A program made the translations under genes and the position numbers. The notes beneath the pieces were generated by a model. That model was not told the DNA's origin. It was given only the letters and a program-made list of their open reading frames with translations, and made no database searches. Below, piece after piece: positions 14,757 to 22,458 of a stretch of 25,717 nucleotides of DNA; the first letter of the stretch is position 1, and every line of letters begins with the position of its first letter. Location: NCBI GenBank assembly GCA_003483125.1, contig DMWU01000094.1, forward strand, positions 1 to 25,717. The letters run 5' to 3'. Origin of the DNA: Erythrobacter sp. Its GTDB lineage: Bacteria > Pseudomonadota > Alphaproteobacteria > Sphingomonadales > Sphingomonadaceae.

Positions 14757-16036
14757 GCAGGCTCTTCTACTCGATCAGCCCTCTGCATCCACAGCCAAAT
14801 CGGCAGTCCCGCCAGCATGAGTACCACGCTCCATCCCAATGCCTCAAAACCAGCGCCCCATAGCGCCCAGACAGAATAGACCACACCGATCATTGCAAGG
14901 CCTCGGGCGATATTTAGCTTCAGCGCAACCAAGGCACAAACCAGATAAAGCCAGAGTGCCCCGCAAGTACCTAAAAGAATTAGGAATTCGAATATCCCTT
15001 GGACTGACCTGCTGGAATTCAGCAAGACAAAAGCGCTGGCAATCAATGAACCGATAATCAAGTTGCGGCGCGGCGTGTTACGCTCGTCAATTTGCGCGAA
15101 CCAAGGCGGCAGTAATCCGCGTTCTGCCATGGCATGGGGCAGTTCGCCTTGGACCAGAACCCAGCCATTGACCGCACCAACACAGCTTACCACCGCAAAC
15201 GCGGCGATGAACATAGCAACTTCAGGACGCCAGAAATGAGCCACAAAGGTGGCAAACGGGGCTGATGAATTACTGATCATCTCCTGGGGAAGGAGTAGTG
15301 CGATGGCCGAACAAACTAAGAGGTAGAGCACCCCTGCCAGTCCAGTACCAAGAATGGTTGCGCGCGGCACATTCACCTCAGGATCGCGCACTCGCCTTGC
15401 AACAAGGCTGGCCGCTTCAAAGCCCAGCAAGGCCCATAAGGTGAGGCTAGCCGCCGCATTCACCTTGCTGCCATTGATTGAAACTGGGTCGAAATGCGCG
15501 ACCTGTGCGGAACCTCCAAGGAGCGCCATCGCAGCAAGTATAATGACAAGTACCAGCGGAATTAGCTTGATCGCCAGGGTCAGAACCTGAAAATTCCCGG
15601 CCGAACGGGTACCCCGCAGATTTATCGCAGTGACAGACCAGATCAGTGCAAGAGTCGCAAGCGCTGGACCATATGCCGTGCTCGCGATCGCAGACACGAG
15701 GCTCATCAGGTAGCTTATTCCTGCAACCGCAATCGCGGCGATGCCAACCCAAAGCGAAACGAGGTAACTCCAGCCGATGATGAAGCCTGGCAATTCACCG
15801 AAACCGGCGATGATGAAAGACGTGGTGTCTTCAGCTCGCGTCAGGCGCACAAGGACGAGCGCGAGCACTAGTGTTCCGGCGATCGTAAGTATCCATCCGA
15901 GCACGCCGTTCCAGCCATAAGGCGCAAGGCTCACCGGAAGCAGGAATACGCCCGACCCGATCATATTGCCCATGATCAACGCAGTCGCGGCAAAAAGGCC
16001 AAGTTTGGCTTTCGAGCCAGTTGAGTTCCCCACCAT
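14753..16036 (-). CDS. APC-superfamily amino acid/amine permease, AdiC-like
   Basis: 427 residues, about 12 membrane helices. The first helix carries the APC signature in the form ALIMGNMIGSGVFLLPVSLA, close to the arginine/agmatine antiporter AdiC, and LWALLGFEAASL matches the helix-6 region. It should move an amino acid, amine or related compound across the inner membrane. The ATG at 16036 is preceded by GGA; it is the first gene of the minus-strand run, divergent from mobA with 70 bp between them. Translational overlap with the Rieske gene argues for a shared substrate or product. Specificity cannot be read here. Confidence 0.9.
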   Translation of the reverse strand: MVGNSTGSKAKLGLFAATALIMGNMIGSGVFLLPVSLAPYGWNGVLGWILTIAGTLVLALVLVRLTRAEDTTSFIIAGFGELPGFIIGWSYLVSLWVGIAAIAVAGISYLMSLVSAIASTAYGPALATLALIWSVTAINLRGTRSAGNFQVLTLAIKLIPLVLVIILAAMALLGGSAQVAHFDPVSINGSKVNAAASLTLWALLGFEAASLVARRVRDPEVNVPRATILGTGLAGVLYLLVCSAIALLLPQEMISNSSAPFATFVAHFWRPEVAMFIAAFAVVSCVGAVNGWVLVQGELPHAMAERGLLPPWFAQIDERNTPRRNLIIGSLIASAFVLLNSSRSVQGIFEFLILLGTCGALWLYLVCALVALKLNIARGLAMIGVVYSVWALWGAGFEALGWSVVLMLAGLPIWLWMQRADRVEEPA

Positions 16037-16106
16037 TTCCGGCGATTATCATGCAAAGGCCCTATTGGGTAGTGCGCCCAAGGCTGGGTATACCGAGATT
16101 GTGCAA
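16037..16106. promoter_or_regulatory. Divergent promoter region between permease operon and mobA
   Basis: These 70 bp must hold the start signals of both mobA and the permease-led run. Visible elements are the perfect 8-bp palindrome GGTATACC (16087-16094), the dyad TTGGG-N7-CCCAA (16065-16081) and GATAAT on the minus strand near the permease start as a possible -10. No convincing -35 boxes are seen. The palindromes are candidate operators only. Confidence 0.3.
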
Positions 16107-16619
16107 ATGAAGATTCTTGGAGCCATTATTGCCGGGGGGAAGGCGCGCCGCTTCGGCAGCGACAAGGCGCATGCGGTGCTTGAGGGCAAGCGAATGATCG
16201 ACCGGGTTGCCGAAGCAGTACTGGTCCAGTCCCAACAGCTAGTTATATGCGGGCGTGATGAGCCCGGGTTCGATTGCATCGCAGACCGGCCAGAGGCGGA
16301 TATGGGCCCGCTCGGCGGAATCAACGCCGCGCTCCATCATGCAGCAGCGCATGGTTTTGATGCGGTGCTGAGCGCTGGATGCGATATCCCCAATCTCCCC
16401 GTTGATCTAGCGAGCCAGTTGGCCGGAAGCGGTGCCGCGATTGTCGCCGACCAGCCAGTCGTAGGGCTCTGGCCAGCCGAACTGGCAGCGAGGCTTGACA
16501 AATATCTGGCCGCAGGAGAACGGCGGATTTATGGCTTCGCGAAGAAAGTCGGAGCGCGGGAGATCGAACTTGATCCGCCGCTGCTCAATATCAATCGTCC
16601 GCAGGACCTACCCACCTAG
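16107..16619 (+). CDS. mobA: Molybdenum cofactor guanylyltransferase MobA
   Basis: 170 residues with a nucleotidyltransferase fold. The GTP-binding signature is IIAGGKARRFGSDKA (7-21, family LAGGxSxRMGxDKA), followed by DRPEADMGPLGGI and the metal-binding GCDIPNLP. It joins GMP to molybdopterin, giving the guanine-dinucleotide cofactor carried by formate dehydrogenases of the DMSO-reductase family. The protein is slightly shorter than E. coli MobA (194). The start at 16107 is chosen from the family (MKILGAIIAGG); the ribosome-binding site is weak, and the open frame back to 15966 runs through the permease gene. It is placed head-on with fdhD, with overlapping stop codons; this association with the formate dehydrogenase genes is functionally sensible. 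Confidence 0.93.
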   Translation: MKILGAIIAGGKARRFGSDKAHAVLEGKRMIDRVAEAVLVQSQQLVICGRDEPGFDCIADRPEADMGPLGGINAALHHAAAHGFDAVLSAGCDIPNLPVDLASQLAGSGAAIVADQPVVGLWPAELAARLDKYLAAGERRIYGFAKKVGAREIELDPPLLNINRPQDLPT

Positions 16620-17383
16620 TCAGTAAGATCCAGATAGCTATCATCACGTGCTAGGCAGCAGAGTGAGAGGCCAGCTTTACGCGCACGCTCAATGGCAAAA
16701 CTGGTGGGTAGGGACACGGTAACCAAAGCAACCCCGCCCGCTTTCACAACCTTCTCGACAATCTCGTAAGAACAGCGGGCCGTTGAAATGAAGAACCCCT
16801 CAGACGGGTCGATCTTCTCTGCGGTCAGCGCTCCAATAAGCTTGTCGACTGCATTGTGCCTCCCGACATCTTCACGAACCGATCGGACCGTACCATCAAC
16901 TGATGCGAATGCAGCAGCATGGGCCGCACCCGTCGATTGGTTCAGCACCTGGCGTGCCGCAAGGCTCCCAACCGCGCGGAAGACTGCATTGTAACTTAGG
17001 GCATCATGCGGCGGAACCTTGGGTAGTTCCTTTGATACTGCCTCCAGGTTCTCAACTCCGCAAAGGCCGCATGAACTTTCGGCGACACGCATACGCACGC
17101 GTTCCTGCAATTTCTCGACCCCCAACCCGGCAAGGCTCGTGCGGGCGATGATGCCCTTGTCAGTCTGGGCGATTGCGATTTCGCCGATCTGGCTTGCATC
17201 CGAAGCAAGCCCTTCGGTAATGGCAAAGCCACGCACGAAGTCCTCCAAATCAGCAGGTGTCGTCATCATCACTGCATAGGCCAAGCCATTGAATTCGAGT
17301 GCGATTGGGGCCTCTGGAACCCAATCATGAACGATTGACGAGCGATTACCATCGCGCCAGACTTGGGTGACTTTCTCAGCCAT
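16616..17383 (-). CDS. fdhD: Formate dehydrogenase accessory sulfurtransferase FdhD (FdsC)
   Basis: 255 residues with the FdhD signatures: the sulfur-relay motif CGLCG (Cys105, Cys108), SVREDVGRHNAVDKLIG and GFFISTARCSYEIVEK. FdhD passes sulfur from the cysteine desulfurase IscS to the molybdenum site of formate dehydrogenase and is needed for activity. The ATG at 17383 overlaps the fdsD gene by 8 bp; the frame further upstream to 17434 is fdsD sequence. Last gene of the fds unit. Its stop (16618-16616) shares CTAG with the mobA stop on the other strand, and no terminator is visible between them. Confidence 0.95.
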   Translation of the reverse strand: MAEKVTQVWRDGNRSSIVHDWVPEAPIALEFNGLAYAVMMTTPADLEDFVRGFAITEGLASDASQIGEIAIAQTDKGIIARTSLAGLGVEKLQERVRMRVAESSCGLCGVENLEAVSKELPKVPPHDALSYNAVFRAVGSLAARQVLNQSTGAAHAAAFASVDGTVRSVREDVGRHNAVDKLIGALTAEKIDPSEGFFISTARCSYEIVEKVVKAGGVALVTVSLPTSFAIERARKAGLSLCCLARDDSYLDLTD

Positions 17384-17603
17384 TTGCACCAGCGGCCGAC
17401 GCCAATTGCTCGAGCGCCTTGCGCGCAATCTCAATGAATGCTTCGTCGCCAGCGGCAGTCATGGCAAAAGCCTGCTCCCTCATGCGTGGATCCCAGAACA
17501 TGCGAATGTGATTTGCAGTTGAGGCCACCGCTTCTTCATCACCAAGCACCGCAAAATTGTTGGCAATGTCATTGGCCATACGTGCGAGTTTTGCTGCGTC
17601 CAT
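17376..17603 (-). CDS. fdsD: NAD-dependent formate dehydrogenase delta subunit FdsD
   Basis: 75 residues, helical, with the family pattern ARMANDIANNF near the N-terminus and HIRMFWDPRMREQ in the centre. FdsD is a small protein encoded with soluble NAD-dependent formate dehydrogenases and is required for active enzyme; its exact role (subunit or chaperone) is not settled. Its ATG shares one base with the fdsA stop (TAATG at 17605-17601), and its end overlaps the fdhD start, so all three are translationally linked. Confidence 0.92.
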   Translation of the reverse strand: MDAAKLARMANDIANNFAVLGDEEAVASTANHIRMFWDPRMREQAFAMTAAGDEAFIEIARKALEQLASAAGANG

Positions 17604-20458
17604 TATTCGGCTGGCTCCGCTTTCGCTTCTGCCTTGATACGCCGCGACTTTTCCGCCCAGCTAGCATAGCTTTCCTGCCAATCGGTCGGGCCATTTGATG
17701 GCGTCACCTGCACCGCGGTCACTTTGTACTCGGGACAATTGGTGGCCCAATCCGAATAGTCGCTCGTCACGACATTGGCCTGCGTCGCGGGATGATGGAA
17801 GGTCGTGTAGACGACCCCCGGCGCAACACGATCCGTAACTGTTGCGCGCAAAGTCGTTTCGCCCGTGCGGCTTGCCAGTTTCACCCAATCGCCGTCTTTC
17901 AACCCGCGATTCTCGGCGTCGGTCGGATGAATTTCGAGCAAATCCTCCTCGTGCCACGCTGTATTCTGCGTTCGCCGCGTCTGCGCGCCGACATTATACT
18001 GGCTGAGGATGCGCCCGGTAGTCAGCAGCAATGGGAAGCGCGGCCCCGTCTTTTCATCGGTGGGTACATAGCCGGTCACTACGAACTTGCCTTTGCCGCG
18101 CACGAACCCGCCCACATGCATTACAGGCGAGCCTTCAGGGTTTGCCTCATTCACCGGCCATTGGACCGAGCCACACTCTTCCAGCATCTCCCACGAAACG
18201 CCGGCAAATGTCGGCGTCAGCGCTGCAATCTCCTCCAGAATTTCGCTTGCGTGAGAGTAATTCCAATCAAAGCCCATGGCGCGGGCAAGCTCTTGCGTAA
18301 CTTCCCAATCTTCCAGGCCATTTGCAGGTTCGACTACTTTGCGAACTGGCTGGATGCGCCGCTCCGCATTGGTGAAAGTTCCGTTCTTTTCGAGGAATGT
18401 AGAGCCGGGCAAGAAGACATGAGCATAGCCGGCAGTTTCATTGAGGAAGAGATCATGGACAATCACGCACTCCATCGCTTTCAATGCCTCTGCCACATGA
18501 TGCGTGTTCGGATCGGACTGTAATACGTCCTCTCCCTGGATATAGATCGCGCGGAAACTGCCATCCTTCGCAGCGTCGAGCATATTGGGGAGGCGTAAAC
18601 CCGGTTCGGGCGCAAGCGTAACGCCCCAATGATTTTCGAACGAGCCGCGCACATCCGGGTCAGAGATATGACGATATCCGGGCAGTTCGTGCGGGAAGCT
18701 GCCCATGTCGCATGCACCCTGCACATTGTTCTGACCGCGCAAGGGGTTCACGCCTACGCCCGGCTTGCCAAGATTGCCCGTCGCCATGGCAAGATTGGCA
18801 ATCGCCATTACGGTAGACGATCCTTGCGAGTGCTCGGTTACGCCAAGACCATAGTAGATCGCGCCATTGCCGCCCGTCGCATAGAGCCGCGCAGCGCCGC
18901 GCAATTCTTCTGCCGGGACGCGCGTCACCGCTTCAAGAAATTCGGGACTGTGCCGCGCTTCCGAAACAAAGCGCGCCCAATCCTCGTATTCATCCCACTC
19001 GCAACGCTCGCGAACAAACTCCTCATTTGCCAACCCCTCGGTCACAATTACATGCGCCATGGCGGTAAGCACCGCGACATTGGTGCCGGGCTGCAGAGGC
19101 AGGTGATGCGCCGCCTCGATATGAGGCGATTTCACGAGATCGATGCGCCGCGGGTCGATAACGATTATCTTGGCCCCTTGGCGCAGACGCTTCTTGATGC
19201 GGCTGGCGAAAACGGGATGGGCATCGGTGGGATTGGCACCGATCACCAAGATGACATCGGATTGTTCTACGCTGTCGAAATCCTGCGTGCCCGCACTCGT
19301 ACCGAAGGTAGTTTTTAATCCATATCCGGTGGGCGAATGGCAAACACGGGCACAAGTATCGACATTGTTCGATCCAAATCCCGCCCGCACCAGCTTTTGC
19401 ACCAGGAAGGTTTCTTCATTGGTGCAACGGCTTGAGGTCACACCGCCCAACGCTCCCGCGCCATGCTTCGCCTTGATCGCGTTTAGCCTGTCCGCAGTGA
19501 AGGCCAGCGCCTCTTCCCAGCTGACCTCGCGCCAAGGCTCTTCGATGCTCTCGCGGATCATAGGGCCGGTGATACGATCCTGATGGTTGGCATAGCCCCA
19601 TGCGAAGCGCCCCTTGACACAGGAATGGCCGCGATTGGCCTTTCCATCCTTATAGGGGATCATGCGAACCAGTTGCTCGCCTTTCATTTCGGCGCGGAAG
19701 GTGCAACCAACGCCGCAATAGGCGCAGGTCGTGATTACCGAACGCTCGGGCTTGCCATGCTGCTTGACGCTCTTTTCCATCAGGGCCGAGGTCGGGCAGG
19801 CCTGCACACATGCGCCACACGAGACACATTCGCTCGACAGGAAATCATCATCCGACTGCCCGGCGCTAATCGCGGAAGCAAAACCGCGCCCCTGGACTGT
19901 CAGCGCCAGCGTACCTTGCACTTCATCGCAGGCGCGCACGCAACGGCTACAGACGATGCATTTATCAGGCGCGAAGAGGAAATAGGGATTGGAAACGTCA
20001 GGCTTGGTGCCGAGGTGGTTTTCGCCCTCATAGCCATAGCGCACATCGCGCAAGCCGACCTCTGCGGCTGTATCCTGGAGTTCGCAATCATTATTGGCGC
20101 TACAGGTCAGGCAATCGAGCGGATGGTCTGAAATATAAAGTTCCATCACGCCGCGTCTCAGCCTTGCCAGTCGATCGGTCTGCGTGTGGACAACCATACC
20201 TTCTTCGACAGGCGTGGTACAGCTCGATGGCGTGCCTTTGCGCCCCTCAATCTCGACCAGGCACATGCGGCATGAGCCAAAACTCTTCACGCTGTCGGTC
20301 GCGCACAGGCTGGGAATGTCGCCACCATTTTCCTTCGCGGCACGCATGATGCTGGTTCCCACGGGCACGGTAACCTCGCGACTATCGATGGTCAGCGTCA
20401 CGCTCTTGCTAGAGCGACTTTCAGGCGTTCCGAAATCTGGCTGGCTTTCAAAGCCCAT
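17603..20458 (-). CDS. fdsA: NAD-dependent formate dehydrogenase alpha subunit FdsA (molybdenum, Fe-S)
   Basis: 951 residues. In order: plant-type 2Fe-2S site (Cys52, 63, 66, 80); NuoG-like His112/Cys116, 119, 125; two 4Fe-4S sites (Cys167, 170, 173, 177 and Cys211, 214, 217, 221); the Fdh 4Fe-4S site (Cys245, 248, 252, 280); and the bis-MGD catalytic domain. The molybdenum ligand is Cys373 in VDTCARVCHSPTG, with His374 next to it, so this is a cysteine and not a selenocysteine enzyme. It oxidises formate to CO2 and passes electrons to FdsB. The start is ATG 20458, because GGAGGG (20469-20464) stands 5 bases before it and abuts the upstream GTG (20464). It overlaps the end of fdsB by 11 bp and joins fdsD by TAATG. 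Confidence 0.97.
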   Translation of the reverse strand: MGFESQPDFGTPESRSSKSVTLTIDSREVTVPVGTSIMRAAKENGGDIPSLCATDSVKSFGSCRMCLVEIEGRKGTPSSCTTPVEEGMVVHTQTDRLARLRRGVMELYISDHPLDCLTCSANNDCELQDTAAEVGLRDVRYGYEGENHLGTKPDVSNPYFLFAPDKCIVCSRCVRACDEVQGTLALTVQGRGFASAISAGQSDDDFLSSECVSCGACVQACPTSALMEKSVKQHGKPERSVITTCAYCGVGCTFRAEMKGEQLVRMIPYKDGKANRGHSCVKGRFAWGYANHQDRITGPMIRESIEEPWREVSWEEALAFTADRLNAIKAKHGAGALGGVTSSRCTNEETFLVQKLVRAGFGSNNVDTCARVCHSPTGYGLKTTFGTSAGTQDFDSVEQSDVILVIGANPTDAHPVFASRIKKRLRQGAKIIVIDPRRIDLVKSPHIEAAHHLPLQPGTNVAVLTAMAHVIVTEGLANEEFVRERCEWDEYEDWARFVSEARHSPEFLEAVTRVPAEELRGAARLYATGGNGAIYYGLGVTEHSQGSSTVMAIANLAMATGNLGKPGVGVNPLRGQNNVQGACDMGSFPHELPGYRHISDPDVRGSFENHWGVTLAPEPGLRLPNMLDAAKDGSFRAIYIQGEDVLQSDPNTHHVAEALKAMECVIVHDLFLNETAGYAHVFLPGSTFLEKNGTFTNAERRIQPVRKVVEPANGLEDWEVTQELARAMGFDWNYSHASEILEEIAALTPTFAGVSWEMLEECGSVQWPVNEANPEGSPVMHVGGFVRGKGKFVVTGYVPTDEKTGPRFPLLLTTGRILSQYNVGAQTRRTQNTAWHEEDLLEIHPTDAENRGLKDGDWVKLASRTGETTLRATVTDRVAPGVVYTTFHHPATQANVVTSDYSDWATNCPEYKVTAVQVTPSNGPTDWQESYASWAEKSRRIKAEAKAEPAE

Positions 20459-21992
20459 TGGCACCCTCCGCAGCCTCTATACCAAAATCCTCTGGCCAAT
20501 GCTTGATCGCGCTCAAAACCGGATAGGGTGTGAAGCCGCCCAGGGCGCAAAGCGAACCGTCACGTAGCACCTCGCATAAGTCATCAAGCAGCTGGATTTG
20601 CTGCGCCTGGTCGCGGTGTTCCTTGGTGGTGTTGTGCATTTGTGGCGCAAGCTCGAGCCTGTCAGGTTCGCGGCCGCCGGCACGAATGCGGTCGACGATC
20701 TCAACCCCTCGCACGGAGCCAATCCGGCAAGGTGTGCACTTCCCGCAACTTTCTACGGTGCAGAACTCAAAGGCAAATCGTGCCATCGCGCCCATATCTA
20801 CCGTGTCGTCAAAGACGACCACCCCGCCATGGCCGGTCAAGCTGTCCGCGGCGGCATACGCCTCATAATCGAATGGAATATCGAATTGGTCGGGATGGAT
20901 ATAGGCACCTAGCGGTCCGCCCACCTGTACTGCCTTTACTGGACGGCCTGATGCGGTTCCGCCGCCGACGTCATATACCAGCTGGCGCAGGGTAATGCCG
21001 AAAGGTGCCTCGAACAGGCCGCCATGCTTGATGTTGCCAGCAAGCTGGATCGGCATCGTGCCCTTTGAACGGCCAGAGCCAAGGCTGTCATATAGCGCCG
21101 CACCGCCCTTTACCAGGATATGCGAAACGGCGGCGAGCGTGAGCACATTATTCACCACAGTTGGCTTGCCAAACAGGCCCTCGATTGCGGGCAAAGGCGG
21201 CTTTGCGCGCACCTCGCCGCGCTTGCCCTCAAGCGAATTGAGTAGTGAAGTTTCCTCGCCGCAAACGTATGAGCCCGCGCCGATGCGCAGCTCGATCTCG
21301 AACGGCGAAATCTTCGCCTTTGTCAGATCAATAGCTTTTTCCATCTTGGCAATCGCATCCGGATACTCGCTGCGTAAGTAGACGAAGCCTTTCTTCGCAC
21401 CGATAGCCAGACCTGCGATCGCCATACCTTCGATCAGGGCAAACGGGTCGCCCTCCATCAGCATGCGGTCGGCAAAGGTTCCACTGTCCCCTTCATCTGC
21501 ATTGCAGACGATGAATTTGGGGGCACCCTGCGCCTCGGCAACCGTGCGCCACTTAATCCCGGCGGGAAAGCCTGCTCCGCCGCGCCCGCGCAGGCCCGAT
21601 TGGATCACTTCCTCAATAATCTGTTCGCCGCCAATCTCTTGCGCGCGCGCGAGCCCAGCCCAGCCTCCACTCGCTTCGTAGTCGTTCAGGCTGAGTGGAT
21701 CTGTCTTGCCCGCGCGGGCAAAGGTCAGTCGCTGTTGTGCGGCGATAAAAGGGTGCTTGACAATCGGGCCGATACTTTTGTCATTCGTTCCATCAAGTAT
21801 CGCGGCCACATCTTCCGTTGTCGCCGGGCCAAAGCCGACACCATCAATCTCGACCAATGGCTCAAGCCACGCCATGCCCCAGCTCGACCTGCGTTCTACC
21901 GTGCAACCGACCTTCTCGAAGGCACACACTAGCTCCTCTGCCCCGCAAGCCTTGGCAAGACTATCGTCAGAGATACGGACAAGCGTGCTCAT
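20448..21992 (-). CDS. fdsB: NAD-dependent formate dehydrogenase beta subunit FdsB (FMN, NAD site)
   Basis: 514 residues, related to NuoF of complex I with an N-terminal thioredoxin-like extension (about 1-90). The FMN/NADH-binding glycine-rich segment is GLRGRGGAGFPAG (133-145), followed by CNADEGDSGTF and CGEETSLLNSLEG. The C-terminal 4Fe-4S cluster uses Cys416, 419, 422 (ESCGKCTPCR) and Cys482. It takes electrons from FdsA and reduces NAD+ at the FMN. The ATG at 21992 overlaps the fdsG stop (ATGA) and the gene end overlaps fdsA. Confidence 0.96.
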   Translation of the reverse strand: MSTLVRISDDSLAKACGAEELVCAFEKVGCTVERRSSWGMAWLEPLVEIDGVGFGPATTEDVAAILDGTNDKSIGPIVKHPFIAAQQRLTFARAGKTDPLSLNDYEASGGWAGLARAQEIGGEQIIEEVIQSGLRGRGGAGFPAGIKWRTVAEAQGAPKFIVCNADEGDSGTFADRMLMEGDPFALIEGMAIAGLAIGAKKGFVYLRSEYPDAIAKMEKAIDLTKAKISPFEIELRIGAGSYVCGEETSLLNSLEGKRGEVRAKPPLPAIEGLFGKPTVVNNVLTLAAVSHILVKGGAALYDSLGSGRSKGTMPIQLAGNIKHGGLFEAPFGITLRQLVYDVGGGTASGRPVKAVQVGGPLGAYIHPDQFDIPFDYEAYAAADSLTGHGGVVVFDDTVDMGAMARFAFEFCTVESCGKCTPCRIGSVRGVEIVDRIRAGGREPDRLELAPQMHNTTKEHRDQAQQIQLLDDLCEVLRDGSLCALGGFTPYPVLSAIKHWPEDFGIEAAEGANGL

Positions 21993-22414
21993 GAGCGCTC
22001 GATCAATTGTTTGAGTGATGCTTCATCCAGCCGGGAATGCAACTGGTCTCCCACGCGGGCATTTGGCCCGGTCGCGCAAAGGCCTAGGCAGTAAACGGGT
22101 TTTAGCCTGACCCTTTCTCCAGCAGCCTCGTTTGCACCTTGCATCATTTGCTCGACACCGCGCGCCTTGCAGGCCTCGGCACGGCAAATCTGTACTTCTG
22201 GCCGAGGATCCGGTTCAGAACGGAAATCATGATAGAAGCTGACAACGCCGTGCACCTCAGCGCGCGTCAGGTTTAGCGCTGCTGCCACAATCCTTTCGGC
22301 CTCGGGATCGATGCACCCAAATTCGCGATTTACATCGTGCAGGATGGGCAGGAGCTTGTCTTGCCCCGTGCCATGGGTGGCAGAAATTTCCTCTATTCGC
22401 TGGGCCTTATCCAT
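21989..22414 (-). CDS. fdsG: NAD-dependent formate dehydrogenase gamma subunit FdsG (2Fe-2S)
   Basis: 141 residues, a NuoE-like thioredoxin-fold protein with one 2Fe-2S cluster: Cys77 and Cys82 (CRAEAC), Cys109 and Cys113 (CLGLC). The N-terminal helical part has the usual LLPILHDVNREFGCI. It works with FdsB in electron transfer to NAD+. The ATG at 22414 lacks a clear ribosome-binding site, and a stop lies three codons upstream in frame, so no earlier start is possible. It follows hutU after 44 bp, the only non-overlapping junction in the run; a separate fds promoter in this gap is possible but not evident. Confidence 0.95.
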   Translation of the reverse strand: MDKAQRIEEISATHGTGQDKLLPILHDVNREFGCIDPEAERIVAAALNLTRAEVHGVVSFYHDFRSEPDPRPEVQICRAEACKARGVEQMMQGANEAAGERVRLKPVYCLGLCATGPNARVGDQLHSRLDEASLKQLIERS

Positions 22415-22458
22415 GGTGGATCACACTGCCATATTTCTGGGCTAAGGACGAAGGAAAA

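Noticed and set aside
15966..16106. Upstream extension of the mobA frame
   Set aside because: It overlaps the divergent permease and its promoter region and has no MobA similarity; the family start is MKILGAIIAGG at 16107.
17792..19318. Long plus-strand open frames (243 and 229 residues) opposite fdsA
   Set aside because: They are antisense shadows of a gene with unmistakable domains and cluster ligands; no protein family features or ribosome-binding sites support them.
17603..20458. FdsA as a selenocysteine enzyme or as complex I subunit NuoG
   Set aside because: The molybdenum-ligand codon encodes Cys (RVCHSP) and no in-frame TGA is present; the full bis-MGD domain and fdsD/fdhD neighbours exclude NuoG.
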